64,000 nucleotides of DNA from Panonychus citri (taxonomy: Eukaryota; Arthropoda; Arachnida; Trombidiformes; Tetranychidae). The translations under genes were made by a program, and so were the position numbers. The notes under the pieces were generated by a model. The model was given only the letters and a program-made list of their open reading frames with translations. It was not told the DNA's origin and ran no database searches. Each line of letters opens with the position of its first letter. Within the stretch, counting starts at the first letter, position 1. Positions 35,485 through 47,071 of the stretch are shown here, piece after piece. The stretch spans positions 2,976,001 to 3,040,000 of the forward strand of contig NW_026515541.1 of NCBI RefSeq assembly GCF_014898815.1, in the 5' to 3' direction.

Positions 35485-38400
35485 ATGGATGTGAATGATT
35501 CGAGCTCAATTAAATTAAGTGCTGATAATTATCTTCACTGGAAGACTTATATTCAGGCCGTTTTGGAATCAAAGAGTGTATGGGAAATTACCAATGGCCA
35601 AGTTGTGTGTCCAGTTCCACTTGTAGGTGAAGATTCAACAGTCGCAGCGGTTAATAAACGTAATAAGGAAATTTCAGATTGGAAAACAAGTGATGCCACT
35701 GCTCGGATGCTAATCATCAATTCAATTAACAAAGACCATGTCAACATCATCATCAATTGCTCAACATCCGCTGAAATGTATACAAATATCATCAACCACC
35801 GAGAACAAAGGACAACAACCAATGAATGGAGGACTCGTCGTAAGTTGACCGACCTTAAATTTACCTCATCTCACTCGGTGTCTAGTTACTTTTCCGAATT
35901 GGAATCTATTGTTAAACAAATGAATGATTTAGGTTTGAGTGTTGATGATAATTCATTAATGGTTAAGATTCTAGATGACTTACCTTCTAATTACCAGTCA
36001 CTTCGGCAAACAATTGAATTAGCAATTTCTACAGGTATACAAATTTCACTGAGTAATTTAAAATCGCAACTCTTAATTTTTGAAAATAAAGTTACCAATA
36101 ATTCTGATGATAAACATGGCGAAGCGATGATGATTAAATTAAACAATAATAATTATAAACAATCAAACAATCATGTTAAGCGTTGCTTCAGGTGCAATCG
36201 CAAGGGTCATTTTCAGCATCAATGTCGAGCAAAATTCAATTATAACAAAGGTAATAATCAATTCAGAAACAATCAAAGCAACAACAGTAACAACAGCAAC
36301 AACAGCAACAACAGTAACAACAGTAACAACAACCACAACAATAGCAACCCCAACAACAACAACAACTTCAGAAATAACAACAACTACAATCAGAGCTTCA
36401 GAAACAATAGAAATCGAAACTTCAGAAATCGTTTCAATTACAACAACAATTACAATTATAATAATAACAATGCTAATAATCAGTGTAATCAGAATAACCA
36501 GAATAACAATCAACAAGTTAATAATCAATCAAATTTTGCTAATAATGTTTGTACCAACAATAACAATAACAACAGCAATGGTAATAACAATGACGTTAAT
36601 CAAATGAGAGACAATTTTAATTTAGCTGTTGGTGATAATTCATTTAACCACAACTCATGGTTGTTGGATACTGGGGCCAGTTACCACTTGACCAGTAATG
36701 TTAATTGTTTCATTAATTTCCAACAATTAACTAAACCAATTCTATTGACCATTGGTGACGGTAAGAAAATTGAAGCTATCGCTAAAGGTGATATTCTGAT
36801 TGATTGTTTTAATGGTAACAATTGGATACCTTGTAGGTTATCCAATGTGTTGTTTGTACCTGATTTGGGTAATTTCAACCTCTTTTCTTGGGGACAAACT
36901 GTTCCAAAGGGATTTGGGTTGAAATCAACACCAACATGTACCGAAATTTACCACATTAGCTCAGGTAAAACTGTTGTAATTGCTAATCAGTTTGGTAATA
37001 CATTTAAGTTAATGATTAGACCGAGAAAAGATAATAATTCATTTGCTTTGATCTCGAGTAGAAATACACTTAGTGAGTGGCACAAGCGATTAGCCCATGT
37101 TAATGTCCATAAAATTATTCAAATGTCGAGAGATGGACTATTACCTTTGATTAATATTGATTTCGAACCAAATAAATTTTTCTGTGAAGGTTGTGTCAAG
37201 GGAAAAATGACTAGACGAACATTCAAAACAGCTCAACCTCGTAAGTTCAATGCTGGAGAAGCTATTCATTGCGATTTACAAGGTCCAATGTCTCAATCAT
37301 CTCTTAATGGTTCCAAATACGCTCTTGTTGTTAAAGATGAAGCAAGTTCATTCCGCTCTATTTACTTTCAGAAATTCAAATCAGATACTTACGATAATTT
37401 AGACAAATTCATTCGAACTGCTGAAGAATTGACTGGTAATAAGGTAAAAATTCTAAGATCTGATAACGGAAAAGAGTTCATTGATAATAGAGTAGCAACA
37501 TTACTGTCAAATAAGAATATTACTCACGAATTAAGTTCGCCTCATGTACCTCAGCAAAATGGGAAAATCGAAAGAGAAAATCGAACAATTACAGAATTGG
37601 CGCGAACGATGTTGTTGAACAGTAGATTACCCAAATTCCTATGGGCAGAAGCTATGAACACCGCAGTGTATGTTTTAAATTTAATTCCAGGTAAAGGTCA
37701 ACACGATGTAACTCCCATTGAAATGTTTAAAAAGGAAAAACCGAAATACTTACATTTGAGATCCTTTGGTTGCATTTGTTTTTCCATGATACCTGAGGTC
37801 CAACGAAAGAAATGGGATCCAAAAGCGAAGAAGGTCATTTTCGTTGGTTACTCGAATACACCAAATAATTATCGAGTTTATGATCCAGTTGCTGATAGAG
37901 TTTTTGTAACAACGAATATCAAGTTTAATGAAGATGATTGTGATGCAGCAAAAGCAATTGAACAAGTGGTTAATGATGAAGATGAAATTAACCTCGAGGA
38001 TCAAGTTAATGATGATGATCATGTTGATGTTAATTGTGATGATGAAAATAATGATAATGATGCTAATTTTGATGATAATTCAAGTGATACAACCGAAATA
38101 ATTGAAGATCCTCCTGAATTTGTTGATAATAATTTAACTAATCATATTACTTTACAAGCTATTGTTACTAATTGTGAACCAATTACCTTCGAAGAAGCCA
38201 TTAATTGTGATGATAAGAAAATGTGGAAGATGGCGATGATTGAAGAATTGAAGTCAATCAAAGAGAATAAAACTTACGTGTTAACTGATTTACCTGAAGG
38301 TAAAAGGTCAATTAGCTGTCGATGGGTTTTTCGAATAAAGAAAAACACTGATGGATCAATCGATCGATTCAAGGCCAGGTTGGTGGCAAAAGGCTTCTCT

Positions 38401-39702
38401 CAAAAGGAGGGAATTGATTATTTTGAGACTTTCAGTCCCGTCGCAAGGTACGACTCGATTCGTGCTATTTTGTCAATCAGCTCAGCTAATAAAATGCATT
38501 TGATGCAGTTTGACATAAAGACTGCGTTTCTATATGGTGACCTCAACGAAGAAATTTACATGGACCAACCACCAGGATTCGAGGATGGAACTGATCGTGT
38601 TCTCCTCCTGAAGAAAGGCCTTTATGGTCTCAAGCAAGCGCCTCGACAATGGAATCAAAAGGTGGTCGAATTTTTCAATTCCAATGGATTTCAACAATGT
38701 CAATCTGACAAGTGTATTTTTGTGAATTTCACCGATGGATTAACAATATGTGTAATCTATGTCGACGATGGACTTATTTCCAGCTCTAATCCCAACCAAT
38801 TAACTAATTTAATCAACAATTTAAAAGTTACTTTTCAGGTTAAAGTTCACCCACCACAGGTATTCGTTGGAATGGAAATCCACCAGAGCCAAGACAGATC
38901 AACAATTAAAGTAAAACAATCAACATTTATCAACGATTTACTAAAAAGATTCAACATGGATAATTGTAAACAAGTTTCAACACCAGGAGACACCAATACC
39001 AAGTTAACATCAACAAATTGTCCACCTGATACTAAATTTCCCTACCAGGAAGCCGTTGGTGCTCTTCTCTACCTCTCAATCATAAGTAGACCCGATATTA
39101 CTTATCAAGTTAATAAATGTTCTCAATTCAACTGTTGTTATAATGAGGATCATTGGAAAGCAGTAAAAAGGATCCTCAGGTTTCTCAAAGGTACCATTGA
39201 TGTCGGAGTCACCTATTCATCTACATCATCAAATTTTGATTTAATTGGTTATTGTGATGCTGATTATGCTGCTGATTTAGGTTCAAGGAAATCAACAACA
39301 GGATTTGTGGTCACTTTAGGTGGATCTCCAATATCATGGTCATCGCGTTTACAAAAGGTTGTGGCTCAATCGACAACAGAATCCGAATACATGGCGATTG
39401 GTGATTGTACCAAGGATATTTTGTGGTATATTCAACTGTTTAAAGAGTTAAAATTTCATATTCAACTACCTGTTAAAATTATGAGTGACAATCAAGGAGC
39501 AATCAAATTATCGAAAAATAGTGTTTTCCATAAACGAACCAAACATATCGATGTTCGTTACCATTTTATTCGGGATCATCAAGAAAAGAAAGAGATTGAA
39601 CTAAACTTCATCCGCACTGACAAACAACCAGCCGATATGTTGACAAAACCACTTTGTTCACCATCACTAAGAAAATGTTGTAATTATCTTCGTATTAATT
39701 AA
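35485..39702 (+). CDS. Copia-type Gag-Pol polyprotein, 1405 aa
   Basis: One frame encodes all proteins for reverse transcription and integration. Start ATG 35485 lies in a strong context (CACCATGG). Order: copia Gag domain (about 1-215), zinc knuckle C-x2-C-x4-H-x4-C at Cys234-Cys247, an Asn-rich linker (about 252-385), protease with LLDTGA at 393-398, pre-integrase zinc motif (WHKRLAH and CEGC, about 532-570), integrase core with Asp597, Asp660 and Glu696 (exact D35E spacing), reverse transcriptase with YVDDG at 1092-1096, and RNase H with Asp1258, Glu1299 and Asp1345. No stop or frameshift was found, so all catalytic residues appear intact. The single frame means Gag and Pol levels must be set some other way than frameshifting, as in copia, which uses splicing. 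Ends 14 bases before the polypurine tract. Confidence 0.96.
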   Translation: MDVNDSSSIKLSADNYLHWKTYIQAVLESKSVWEITNGQVVCPVPLVGEDSTVAAVNKRNKEISDWKTSDATARMLIINSINKDHVNIIINCSTSAEMYTNIINHREQRTTTNEWRTRRKLTDLKFTSSHSVSSYFSELESIVKQMNDLGLSVDDNSLMVKILDDLPSNYQSLRQTIELAISTGIQISLSNLKSQLLIFENKVTNNSDDKHGEAMMIKLNNNNYKQSNNHVKRCFRCNRKGHFQHQCRAKFNYNKGNNQFRNNQSNNSNNSNNSNNSNNSNNNHNNSNPNNNNNFRNNNNYNQSFRNNRNRNFRNRFNYNNNYNYNNNNANNQCNQNNQNNNQQVNNQSNFANNVCTNNNNNNSNGNNNDVNQMRDNFNLAVGDNSFNHNSWLLDTGASYHLTSNVNCFINFQQLTKPILLTIGDGKKIEAIAKGDILIDCFNGNNWIPCRLSNVLFVPDLGNFNLFSWGQTVPKGFGLKSTPTCTEIYHISSGKTVVIANQFGNTFKLMIRPRKDNNSFALISSRNTLSEWHKRLAHVNVHKIIQMSRDGLLPLINIDFEPNKFFCEGCVKGKMTRRTFKTAQPRKFNAGEAIHCDLQGPMSQSSLNGSKYALVVKDEASSFRSIYFQKFKSDTYDNLDKFIRTAEELTGNKVKILRSDNGKEFIDNRVATLLSNKNITHELSSPHVPQQNGKIERENRTITELARTMLLNSRLPKFLWAEAMNTAVYVLNLIPGKGQHDVTPIEMFKKEKPKYLHLRSFGCICFSMIPEVQRKKWDPKAKKVIFVGYSNTPNNYRVYDPVADRVFVTTNIKFNEDDCDAAKAIEQVVNDEDEINLEDQVNDDDHVDVNCDDENNDNDANFDDNSSDTTEIIEDPPEFVDNNLTNHITLQAIVTNCEPITFEEAINCDDKKMWKMAMIEELKSIKENKTYVLTDLPEGKRSISCRWVFRIKKNTDGSIDRFKARLVAKGFSQKEGIDYFETFSPVARYDSIRAILSISSANKMHLMQFDIKTAFLYGDLNEEIYMDQPPGFEDGTDRVLLLKKGLYGLKQAPRQWNQKVVEFFNSNGFQQCQSDKCIFVNFTDGLTICVIYVDDGLISSSNPNQLTNLINNLKVTFQVKVHPPQVFVGMEIHQSQDRSTIKVKQSTFINDLLKRFNMDNCKQVSTPGDTNTKLTSTNCPPDTKFPYQEAVGALLYLSIISRPDITYQVNKCSQFNCCYNEDHWKAVKRILRFLKGTIDVGVTYSSTSSNFDLIGYCDADYAADLGSRKSTTGFVVTLGGSPISWSSRLQKVVAQSTTESEYMAIGDCTKDILWYIQLFKELKFHIQLPVKIMSDNQGAIKLSKNSVFHKRTKHIDVRYHFIRDHQEKKEIELNFIRTDKQPADMLTKPLCSPSLRKCCNYLRIN

Positions 39703-39716
39703 GCCGAGATTGGTGC

Positions 39717-39725
39717 AAGGGAGAG
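39717..39725 (+). other. Polypurine tract
   Basis: AAGGGAGAG immediately before the 3' LTR, the plus-strand primer of reverse transcription. Confidence 0.8.
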
Positions 39726-40760
39726 TGTTGGTTATATTCACTGATTATATTCATTCATTTTAATCATTTACTTGTTCATGTTACTACAATTACTACAATT
39801 AGTTCCCATGCGACATCAGTTGTAACATTTTTCCGATTCCCCATAGACTTAACATTGGGTATTGTCTCAAGTGGCTAACTTTTTCTTATCAAACAATTTG
39901 CCGACAACAGTACACACATATAATTGAAGCTCTTGACAATTGTGATCGATTAAGATACTGATCAAGTCGATCAGTAAATTGGTTCATCAACAATTAACCA
40001 AAAACCTCCGGTTTTTGACTATTTTGACCAATTAAGTGAACCATTGATACCAACACACATTTTAACTAATTAATTAGTTTTGATCAACAAATGATATATC
40101 GTTAGAAAGAGCTTAATTAAGCGAGTCTTAATATATAATAATAATTGTTGTAAGTTGTATGTGTACTGAGATATGAGCACAAACAATTGGTCAATTTTGA
40201 TAAATTGACCAACACCATTTTCTCATATTTTGTGTTTACCTTTGAACTTTGAGATTATCTTTTCTTTCCCATTTATTGATCTTATTAACCCAATTGTACT
40301 CTTAAAATTTGGTCAACACATGACGGTCAGTAAGCTCCTTTCAGTCGCTTCAACTGACCAATGACTTTTCGTCTCATCTCTTGATTGCCCCAATCTCTCT
40401 CTCTTAATCACTTTCTTCTTACTTTCTCTCTCTCACTCTTTACTCTCTCTTACTATCTACTTACCTTAGTAAGTTAATCATCCATTAACTTTACCAACGG
40501 ACAATTAATTCAAATGGACCAATCCGGTCAAACTGACCAAACCTTAAACCTTTTCTTTGTTTGTATTTAAACGAAAACCTTGACAATAATCATTACACTT
40601 TGGTCACACTCTTTGTACCAGTAACTTGATGAAGTTTTTACTTATTAATAAAAGTGTCGTTTATATTTAAATTGTGTATCCTCATTGTGTTAATGAGAAG
40701 AAGTAAATTTCTACTTTTGTGATAACTCAGTTGATTAAGGAAAATCAATTTAAACCAACA
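39726..40760 (+). repeat. 3' LTR (1035 bp)
   Basis: Near-identical to the 5' LTR. It has six extra bases (the ACCTTT region near 40239) and one CT unit fewer near 40395. Polyadenylation signal AATAAA near 40647. Confidence 0.93.
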
Positions 40761-40765
40761 CAATT

Positions 40766-42310
40766 CAAGGTGTATATTAAATTAACAGCAACAATTTACA
40801 ACTCGTTTGATGATAATGATGATGATGATGATGGTGATGATTATCATTTAACAATCAACACACTCAGTTAACAATCAATAGACAACAACAAAACTTACCA
40901 CATGATTTGACAATTAGTTCAGTTGATTGTTGTTGTTGTTAAACAACAATTGTAATTGTCAAAAGTGATACAAACTGATTACGGATGGTTAAAGGCTCAA
41001 AGGCTAAAATATTGAATTTATTTTAATCACAAACAATTTAGAAACCAAATCAAGTTCAGTTGCTATTTTAAAAACAAATAATCAACTTAAATCATCATCA
41101 TTATGCTCAGTAGGTCAGAAGGGCATTGATTTCAAATGATTAACTTGGTCAAACTAAATCAAGAGACTAATACAAATTGATTAAGACAATCAATTAAATT
41201 CAGTTCAATTGATATTCAATAGTGTTAATTGTTTCATTGTAAAATCCAAAGGTAAGTGTAGTTAATTGTCATTGAAGCAAAAACCAAAAGTTAATATTAA
41301 TCTGATTGACTTAACAGTTATTAAAATTGTCCCAAACAATTAACTTTATCGGTAATCAAATTAATTTATTGAAATAATCAAGATTAATCTTTATGATTGA
41401 AAACAATTAAAATTAAACTGAAAGATTTCTGGTTAATCTGGTTTTTTTATTGTTTCTTACCAAAACCGTAATCAAGATCAACAATTAGCTAATTGTTGAT
41501 AAAAATACTAATCGACCAATCAATTTAAATTGAATAATAATTATCTTGATTGGCTGTTAATTGAAAAAAAAAACCATCTAATTGTAAACTTTGCCTCAGC
41601 GACATTGATTATAACCTAAAGTAACATTTCAATTGATGAAATAATTAATTTGTTACTCTGACAAACAATACAATCACAAATAGTAATCAAATAGTTAATC
41701 ATGGTAAATCAAACATGTAATAAGAGTAACAATTAAAAGTGATGCAATTTGATTATATAATGACAGTGAAAATTAAAGGTAGATGGTGATGATAAACTAA
41801 ATTAAGGATTCCCCATTTAATCAAATAAAAAACAACAATCAACATTATGATGATTCTGATATAAAAAGAAAGAGAGAAATTGAGAGAGAAAAAGAGAGAG
41901 AGAGAGAAAGTAGAATGAAGATTGAGAGAGAGAAAGAGACTAGACATGGGAAGAAAGAGAAAGGTGAGAGAGATAGAGAGAGATGATAATGATGATGATG
42001 AAGAAAAATAAGACTCACTGATTCATGGAAACTGGTAATTCGGGTTTCCGTCAACCATAACCAAGAATCATCATGAAAAAAAAACAACAACAAATATCAT
42101 CAGATGGAAGGGGTGGAAATTTGTCGAAAGAGAAGTAGAAAGAGGAAGGAAGAAGAGGGAGGATGAGGAGGAGGAAGATGAGAGAGAGCGGGTGAGTGAG
42201 ATGAAAAACGTGTTAATAATGTTTGTATGCCAGTGGATCGTCTCGAGTGAGCGGTGTAACAATTTTTTCCGCTGAAAAAAAAATCTCATCAACTTCAAGG
42301 TGAACCTTTT

Positions 42311-42385
<75 letters not shown>

Positions 42386-45300
42386 TCATGCTCATGGTGA
42401 ATCTTCATGAAAATTTCTTTCTATTAGAACTTTTCTCTCTTTCTGTCACTTTTGCGCTTTTCTATTCGATGAGATTGTTCAGTTTTTTTTTCTTAAAATT
42501 CACTTAACTTGTTTTTTGGTCCCTTTGCTTGATTATCATCAATTGAGAATCAATTTTGATTATTGTAATCATGATGATGATGTTGTTGTTGATGATTTTT
42601 TGTTCAACAATAATTCAAGGTTAACGAGATGATTTAAGTCTCAGTACATTTAATCATCTTAATCATTTTCGGTTGAATCCAATGATCAATTTCAATGATA
42701 ACCTTTTTTTTTTAATACAAATTTCAACAATTTAAACTCATTGTTACTTATCAATGTTAATTGTTTACGATTAACATTAATCATTTCTTGACATTGGTTC
42801 CTAATTGTGTTGTTAGCATTTGATTGTTTGGCTATAATATTAAATGAAATTTGATTAATTTTCTATATGTAACAATTAGTTTTAATTGTTTTCTCCCCCT
42901 TGATGACCTTAATTGTGGAAAAGAAAAGTTTAATTGAAAATTTTGATTCTCCCATTGATTTGTTTCTGTTTCCTTTTTCATTGTTAACTGTTAATTGTTT
43001 AAATTACCAATAAGTTTGATGATTAACGTTTTTGGTAAACAATTGAAATTATATTTAATCACAAAAATTAATCTCCAATTTATTAATTGTTGTTATCATT
43101 ATGATTAGTTTATCAAACACTTGAGAGAAGGTAAAAATCTTGAGACGATAATTAAGATTAAGAACCTTAATAAGTAACTAAGTTAATTGTTGTCTTCAGA
43201 TTAAATCTTAATTAAATTGTATTGAGTAATGAAAATGATAATACACTTGATCCCAACACTCACACAATTAAACTTTAATCACTAATTGTAATCAGTTAAC
43301 TTTGTTTTTATCAAACGTATTAACAGTTATCATGTTTGATTGGAAATCAATAACTTATTGATTATCACTAATCAACAACAATATTATAATCATCACAATC
43401 AACTAAATGGTCTGACAATTATCATGGTGATTTAAATTTTTTGGTTAATTGTTGTGTGTGATGGTAAATAACAATTAACACCACAATCAATGACAATGAT
43501 AATCAACCTTGATTTTTTTTCGGGTCTTTAAATGTTAATGATCGAGGAAGTTACAATTTAGTTAACAATTAACAAATTGACAAAAACATAATCATCTGAT
43601 GGTTAAGCTAATTTGAGTAGGTTAAAGTTAATCAAGAAACACAATTTAATTGTAAGTAGGAAGAGTTAAATTTCAATAGCAATTATCTGCTATTTGATCA
43701 ACTTAAATGATTAAAGATTCAAATTTAGTTTCACCAACAATTAAAACAATTGATCAGGTTAGTTAACAATCAATTTTCAGAATGAATCAGTCAACTGATT
43801 GTCTTTAATTGAACCGTTTAGATTTTAATTCATCCGATTCTTGGATTGATTAAGTTAATCCCTTTCTTAGTGTTAATTGTGATTATCATTAAGAGCTTGT
43901 TAATTGTTATCACAAGGTAATTTAGCTGTGGCTATACCCAAATGATTAGTTGATTAGTATCAACAATTTAGGCCTTACCTTGTAAATTTTAATCATCTTA
44001 ATCACAGTTAACATTGAATTGAGGTACACACACACATTCACATAGCTTATTGTAACAATTAACTAACCAACCACCACCTAACTTAACAATTTAACCCATT
44101 CAACCAACACACTTGAAAATTCAAACAATCAACTAACTAACTTACATGATAATTTAAACTTATTAACCTTGAAAAAGTTAATTGTTAACATTGGAAAAGT
44201 GGAAAATAATTTTTTCTCAATCCTAATTATCTTTTCTACGGAGATTAATTAAGTTAATCACAATCAAATCAACGTTTAATTGTCATAATCAAACTTGCTA
44301 CACATTGAAGGTTATATGTTAACAACCTTATTAATACAAAATCACCACAATTTAGTTAATCACAATCAGGAAGTTAATCAGTCCATATTATATTTATTAA
44401 TTATTCAACTGTAATTAAGCTTATCAATCCGTTGGTTGTAACAATTTAAGATTTTAAATTTAACAAGAAAAAAAAAGTTACAATAATTAACTTGACAATT
44501 TAGTTGATTGATATCTACTCAAGTGTAATCATAACTAATTAGTTATGATTATGATGGTAATTAATTTATATAAATTTGATTTCGTCACAATTGTCATAAT
44601 CAATATTAGATTAGTTATTAAGTATTATCTTTATAATTTGATTAATTGTTAAGATTAATGATAAACATAATTGTGAAAACTTTTAATTACCATCAAATAT
44701 TTGGATTAGCAAAAACAATTAAATTTACACTTGACAAAACAATTAAACTTAATCCAGTTACTAAAATCACACTGATTAACAAGCTATATACTAATAATTA
44801 AATAGTGATTAGTTGACATTTATTTAGATTAACAATTAAATACGTTTTAATCAATTAAAACTAATCACAATAGGAAATTAATTTAATAGCTGAAACAATA
44901 ACATGATCAAGTTAATTTAAGATTATAAAGTTTAATTGTTGTAATAAGAAACAACAAAAAATCAATTCAAACTAAATTAAAATTTGACTTTTTGAAACAA
45001 TCAAAATATACAATTTTAGGATTATGATTACTTAATTGTAAACCCAAAGATTAGGACAATTAGGTTAACAGTAAATGATTAACCAACAGCATCAAATCAA
45101 TAACATAACCAGTAATTAACTTAATTGTTGATGGATTTTTTTTTCTCAATCATCCCCATGAAATTGTATTACAATCAAAATCAATTGTCTCTTAATTGTT
45201 GCAATTGTAAACTGATTTTTTGTCACAAATAGTAAACACATTCACTTTACTAAATCAATTTTTTGCTTAATCAAATTAAAGTTTATTTTTGATTGTGATT

Positions 45301-45531
45301 AAACTTTTTGAACAGTTAATTGTTGATCTGAGCTTCTGGGTTAACAATTTAACAAACATTGAAAGTTTTTTCAAAGTAACCAAATCAAAATTAGTTAATG
45401 ATTTTCAATAACTGTTTCCGAGTTGAACATTTTTTTCTTGTAATTATTTAATCACTCAAACAATTTGTGGACAATTTAATTAGATAGTATTTCCAATTAA
45501 ATTGATCTGTACTAAACTGGACGGAAAATCA
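40766..45531. other. Spacer between copia and the second His-rich gene
   Basis: AT-rich, no gene seen. Contains a purine (GA)-rich stretch at about 41870-42200 and a pure (CT)n tract at 42312-42382, which are complementary in composition and 110 bp apart. Confidence 0.5.
42312..42382. repeat. (CT)n microsatellite
   Basis: About 71 bases of uninterrupted CT dinucleotides. Confidence 0.95.
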
Positions 45532-45533
45532 GG

Positions 45534-45576
45534 TATATAAATTGTCGCGAATTGATTAAAATTATCAGTAGTCAGT
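45534..45576 (+). promoter_or_regulatory. Core promoter of His-rich gene copy 2
   Basis: TATATAA at 45534-45540 and initiator TCAGT at 45565-45569, with the same spacing (about 33 bases) as copy 1; a second TCAGT follows at 45572-45576. Confidence 0.65.
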
Positions 45577-45695
45577 TGATCAACAATCAACTAACAACAA
45601 CATCCGATTTATTAGTTAAACATCAACAACAATAATCTAATCCAATAGTAAACTGAATTGTACAATTGAACAATCAGTTAAATCAATCAACGAAA

Positions 45696-46996
45696 ATGAA
45701 GTTTATTAGTTTATTAACTGTTTTAATTGTTGTTATCCAGGTAACAATCAGTTCGGGTAATCCATTGACCGATTTGGTTAATGCAATTGTCCCGAGTACT
45801 AAATCAGCTGTTGAAAAGCAAGCAGAGGAATCGATTGGTAAAGTAGCAATAATCAGACCTCTTGATGGTTGGGGTCATCATGGTCATGACCACGGTTGGG
45901 GTCATCATGAGGCTCATCATGGTTGCCACAAGAAAGAGGTAACTCATCATCATCACCATCATCATAAACACGCTCCCGTTGAGGCTCATCATCACCATAA
46001 ACATGGACACAAACATGGACACGACCATAAACATGGACATGGTCACAAACATGGACACAAACATGACCATAAACATGACCATGGACACAAACATGGTGAG
46101 TCCAGTTTACCTGCATTGGTCAACTCACATTGACCATTTAATGTGAAACTTTTCTTAATCTTCTTCAAGTTTTATATTGAGTAACTCATTGAATCCTATT
46201 AATCTTGTTTAATAACAATCACAGATCACGGACATAAACACGATGCTTGGCATAAGCATGACCATGGACATAAACACGGTCACAAACACGATCATGGACA
46301 CAAACATGACCATTGGGAGAAACACGATCACAAACATGTAAGTTAAAGTGACCAATCAATAAATTGGTTCGACTGGTGATCGAAAGTGAATCTGACCGAA
46401 TTTCTTTGAAACTTTAGGGACACAAACACGGTCATGACCACAAACATGGACACAAACACGATCATTGGCATAAGCAAGACCACAAACACGGACACGACCA
46501 CAAACATGTAAGTACTTTTTGAGGAATGACTCTTGACCATTGGACTTTAATTGAAAAACTTTTCTATCGCTCACAGGGCCACAAACATGACCACAGCCAT
46601 AAACATGGACATGATCATAAACACGGTCACAAAAATGACCACTGGCATCATCATGGACACAAACACGAACACGGTTGGCATGATCATGGTCACCATGGAC
46701 ACCACGATGGACACCATGGTTGGGGTCACGATCACGGACACAAAGGTCATGATCACGGACATGGACATGGACATGGACACCACGGTTGGCATGATATCCA
46801 CAAGAAGGATGGATCCATTTCCATTGCTTCCTCTTCCCCTGTTGCTGCTTCTGGTTCAAGTGACTCAAGTTCCTATGGGTCACCCGGTTACAGTGTAATC
46901 GATTCAAAAGGATTTACCTCATCTCTCAAAAATGACGATAAAACAATCAAGATGATTGCTGAATTTGACAAAGAATTTTATTCCAAAGCAAAATGA
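45696..46996 (+). CDS. Secreted histidine-rich repeat protein, copy 2, 340 aa
   Basis: Paralogue of 29932-31174 with the same four-exon structure: 45696-46095, 46225-46337, 46418-46507 and 46577-46996. The signal peptide and the NPLTDLVNAIVPST domain are identical to copy 1, and the C-terminal Ser-rich domain is almost identical (Ile for Val before ASSS). Exon 1 is 27 bp longer (extra HGHDHGWGH-type residues near 61-75) and exon 4 is 27 bp shorter, so both proteins come out at exactly 340 residues. One cysteine (Cys77). Intron 1 is 129 bp against 75 bp in copy 1 and unrelated in sequence, while intron 2 is 80 bp and nearly identical. Metal binding outside the cell is inferred from His content only. 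Confidence 0.85.
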
Positions 46997-47071
46997 ATCA
47001 ACTCCAACAATCAACACACTCACTCACTCGATACTCGCACTCGAACCTGTGATAATTAGTCAACTAATCAA

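Larger units (their letters stand above)
34113..40760 (+). mobile_element. Complete Ty1/copia LTR retrotransposon
   Basis: 6648 bp with LTRs at 34113-35143 and 39726-40760, flanked by the 5-bp target duplication CAATT (34108-34112 and 40761-40765). LTRs begin TGTTGG and end CCAACA. By eye they differ by about one substitution, a 6-bp insertion in the right copy and one CT-pair length change, so the insertion is young. Primer site, polypurine tract and one uninterrupted gag-pol frame are all present, so it may still be active. It sits between the two tandem His-rich genes and is not part of that duplication. Confidence 0.96.
45532..47071 (+). repeat. Copy 2 of the duplicated His-rich gene unit
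   Basis: Direct duplicate of 29767-31249; see copy 1. The downstream flank differs, with an ATCA run (about 47066-47084) right at the end of similarity. Confidence 0.9.

Noticed and set aside
36163..36607. Ile/Val-rich and Thr-rich long frames within the copia gag-pol region.
   Set aside because: Other-frame readings of the Asn-codon repeat in the intact gag-pol frame.
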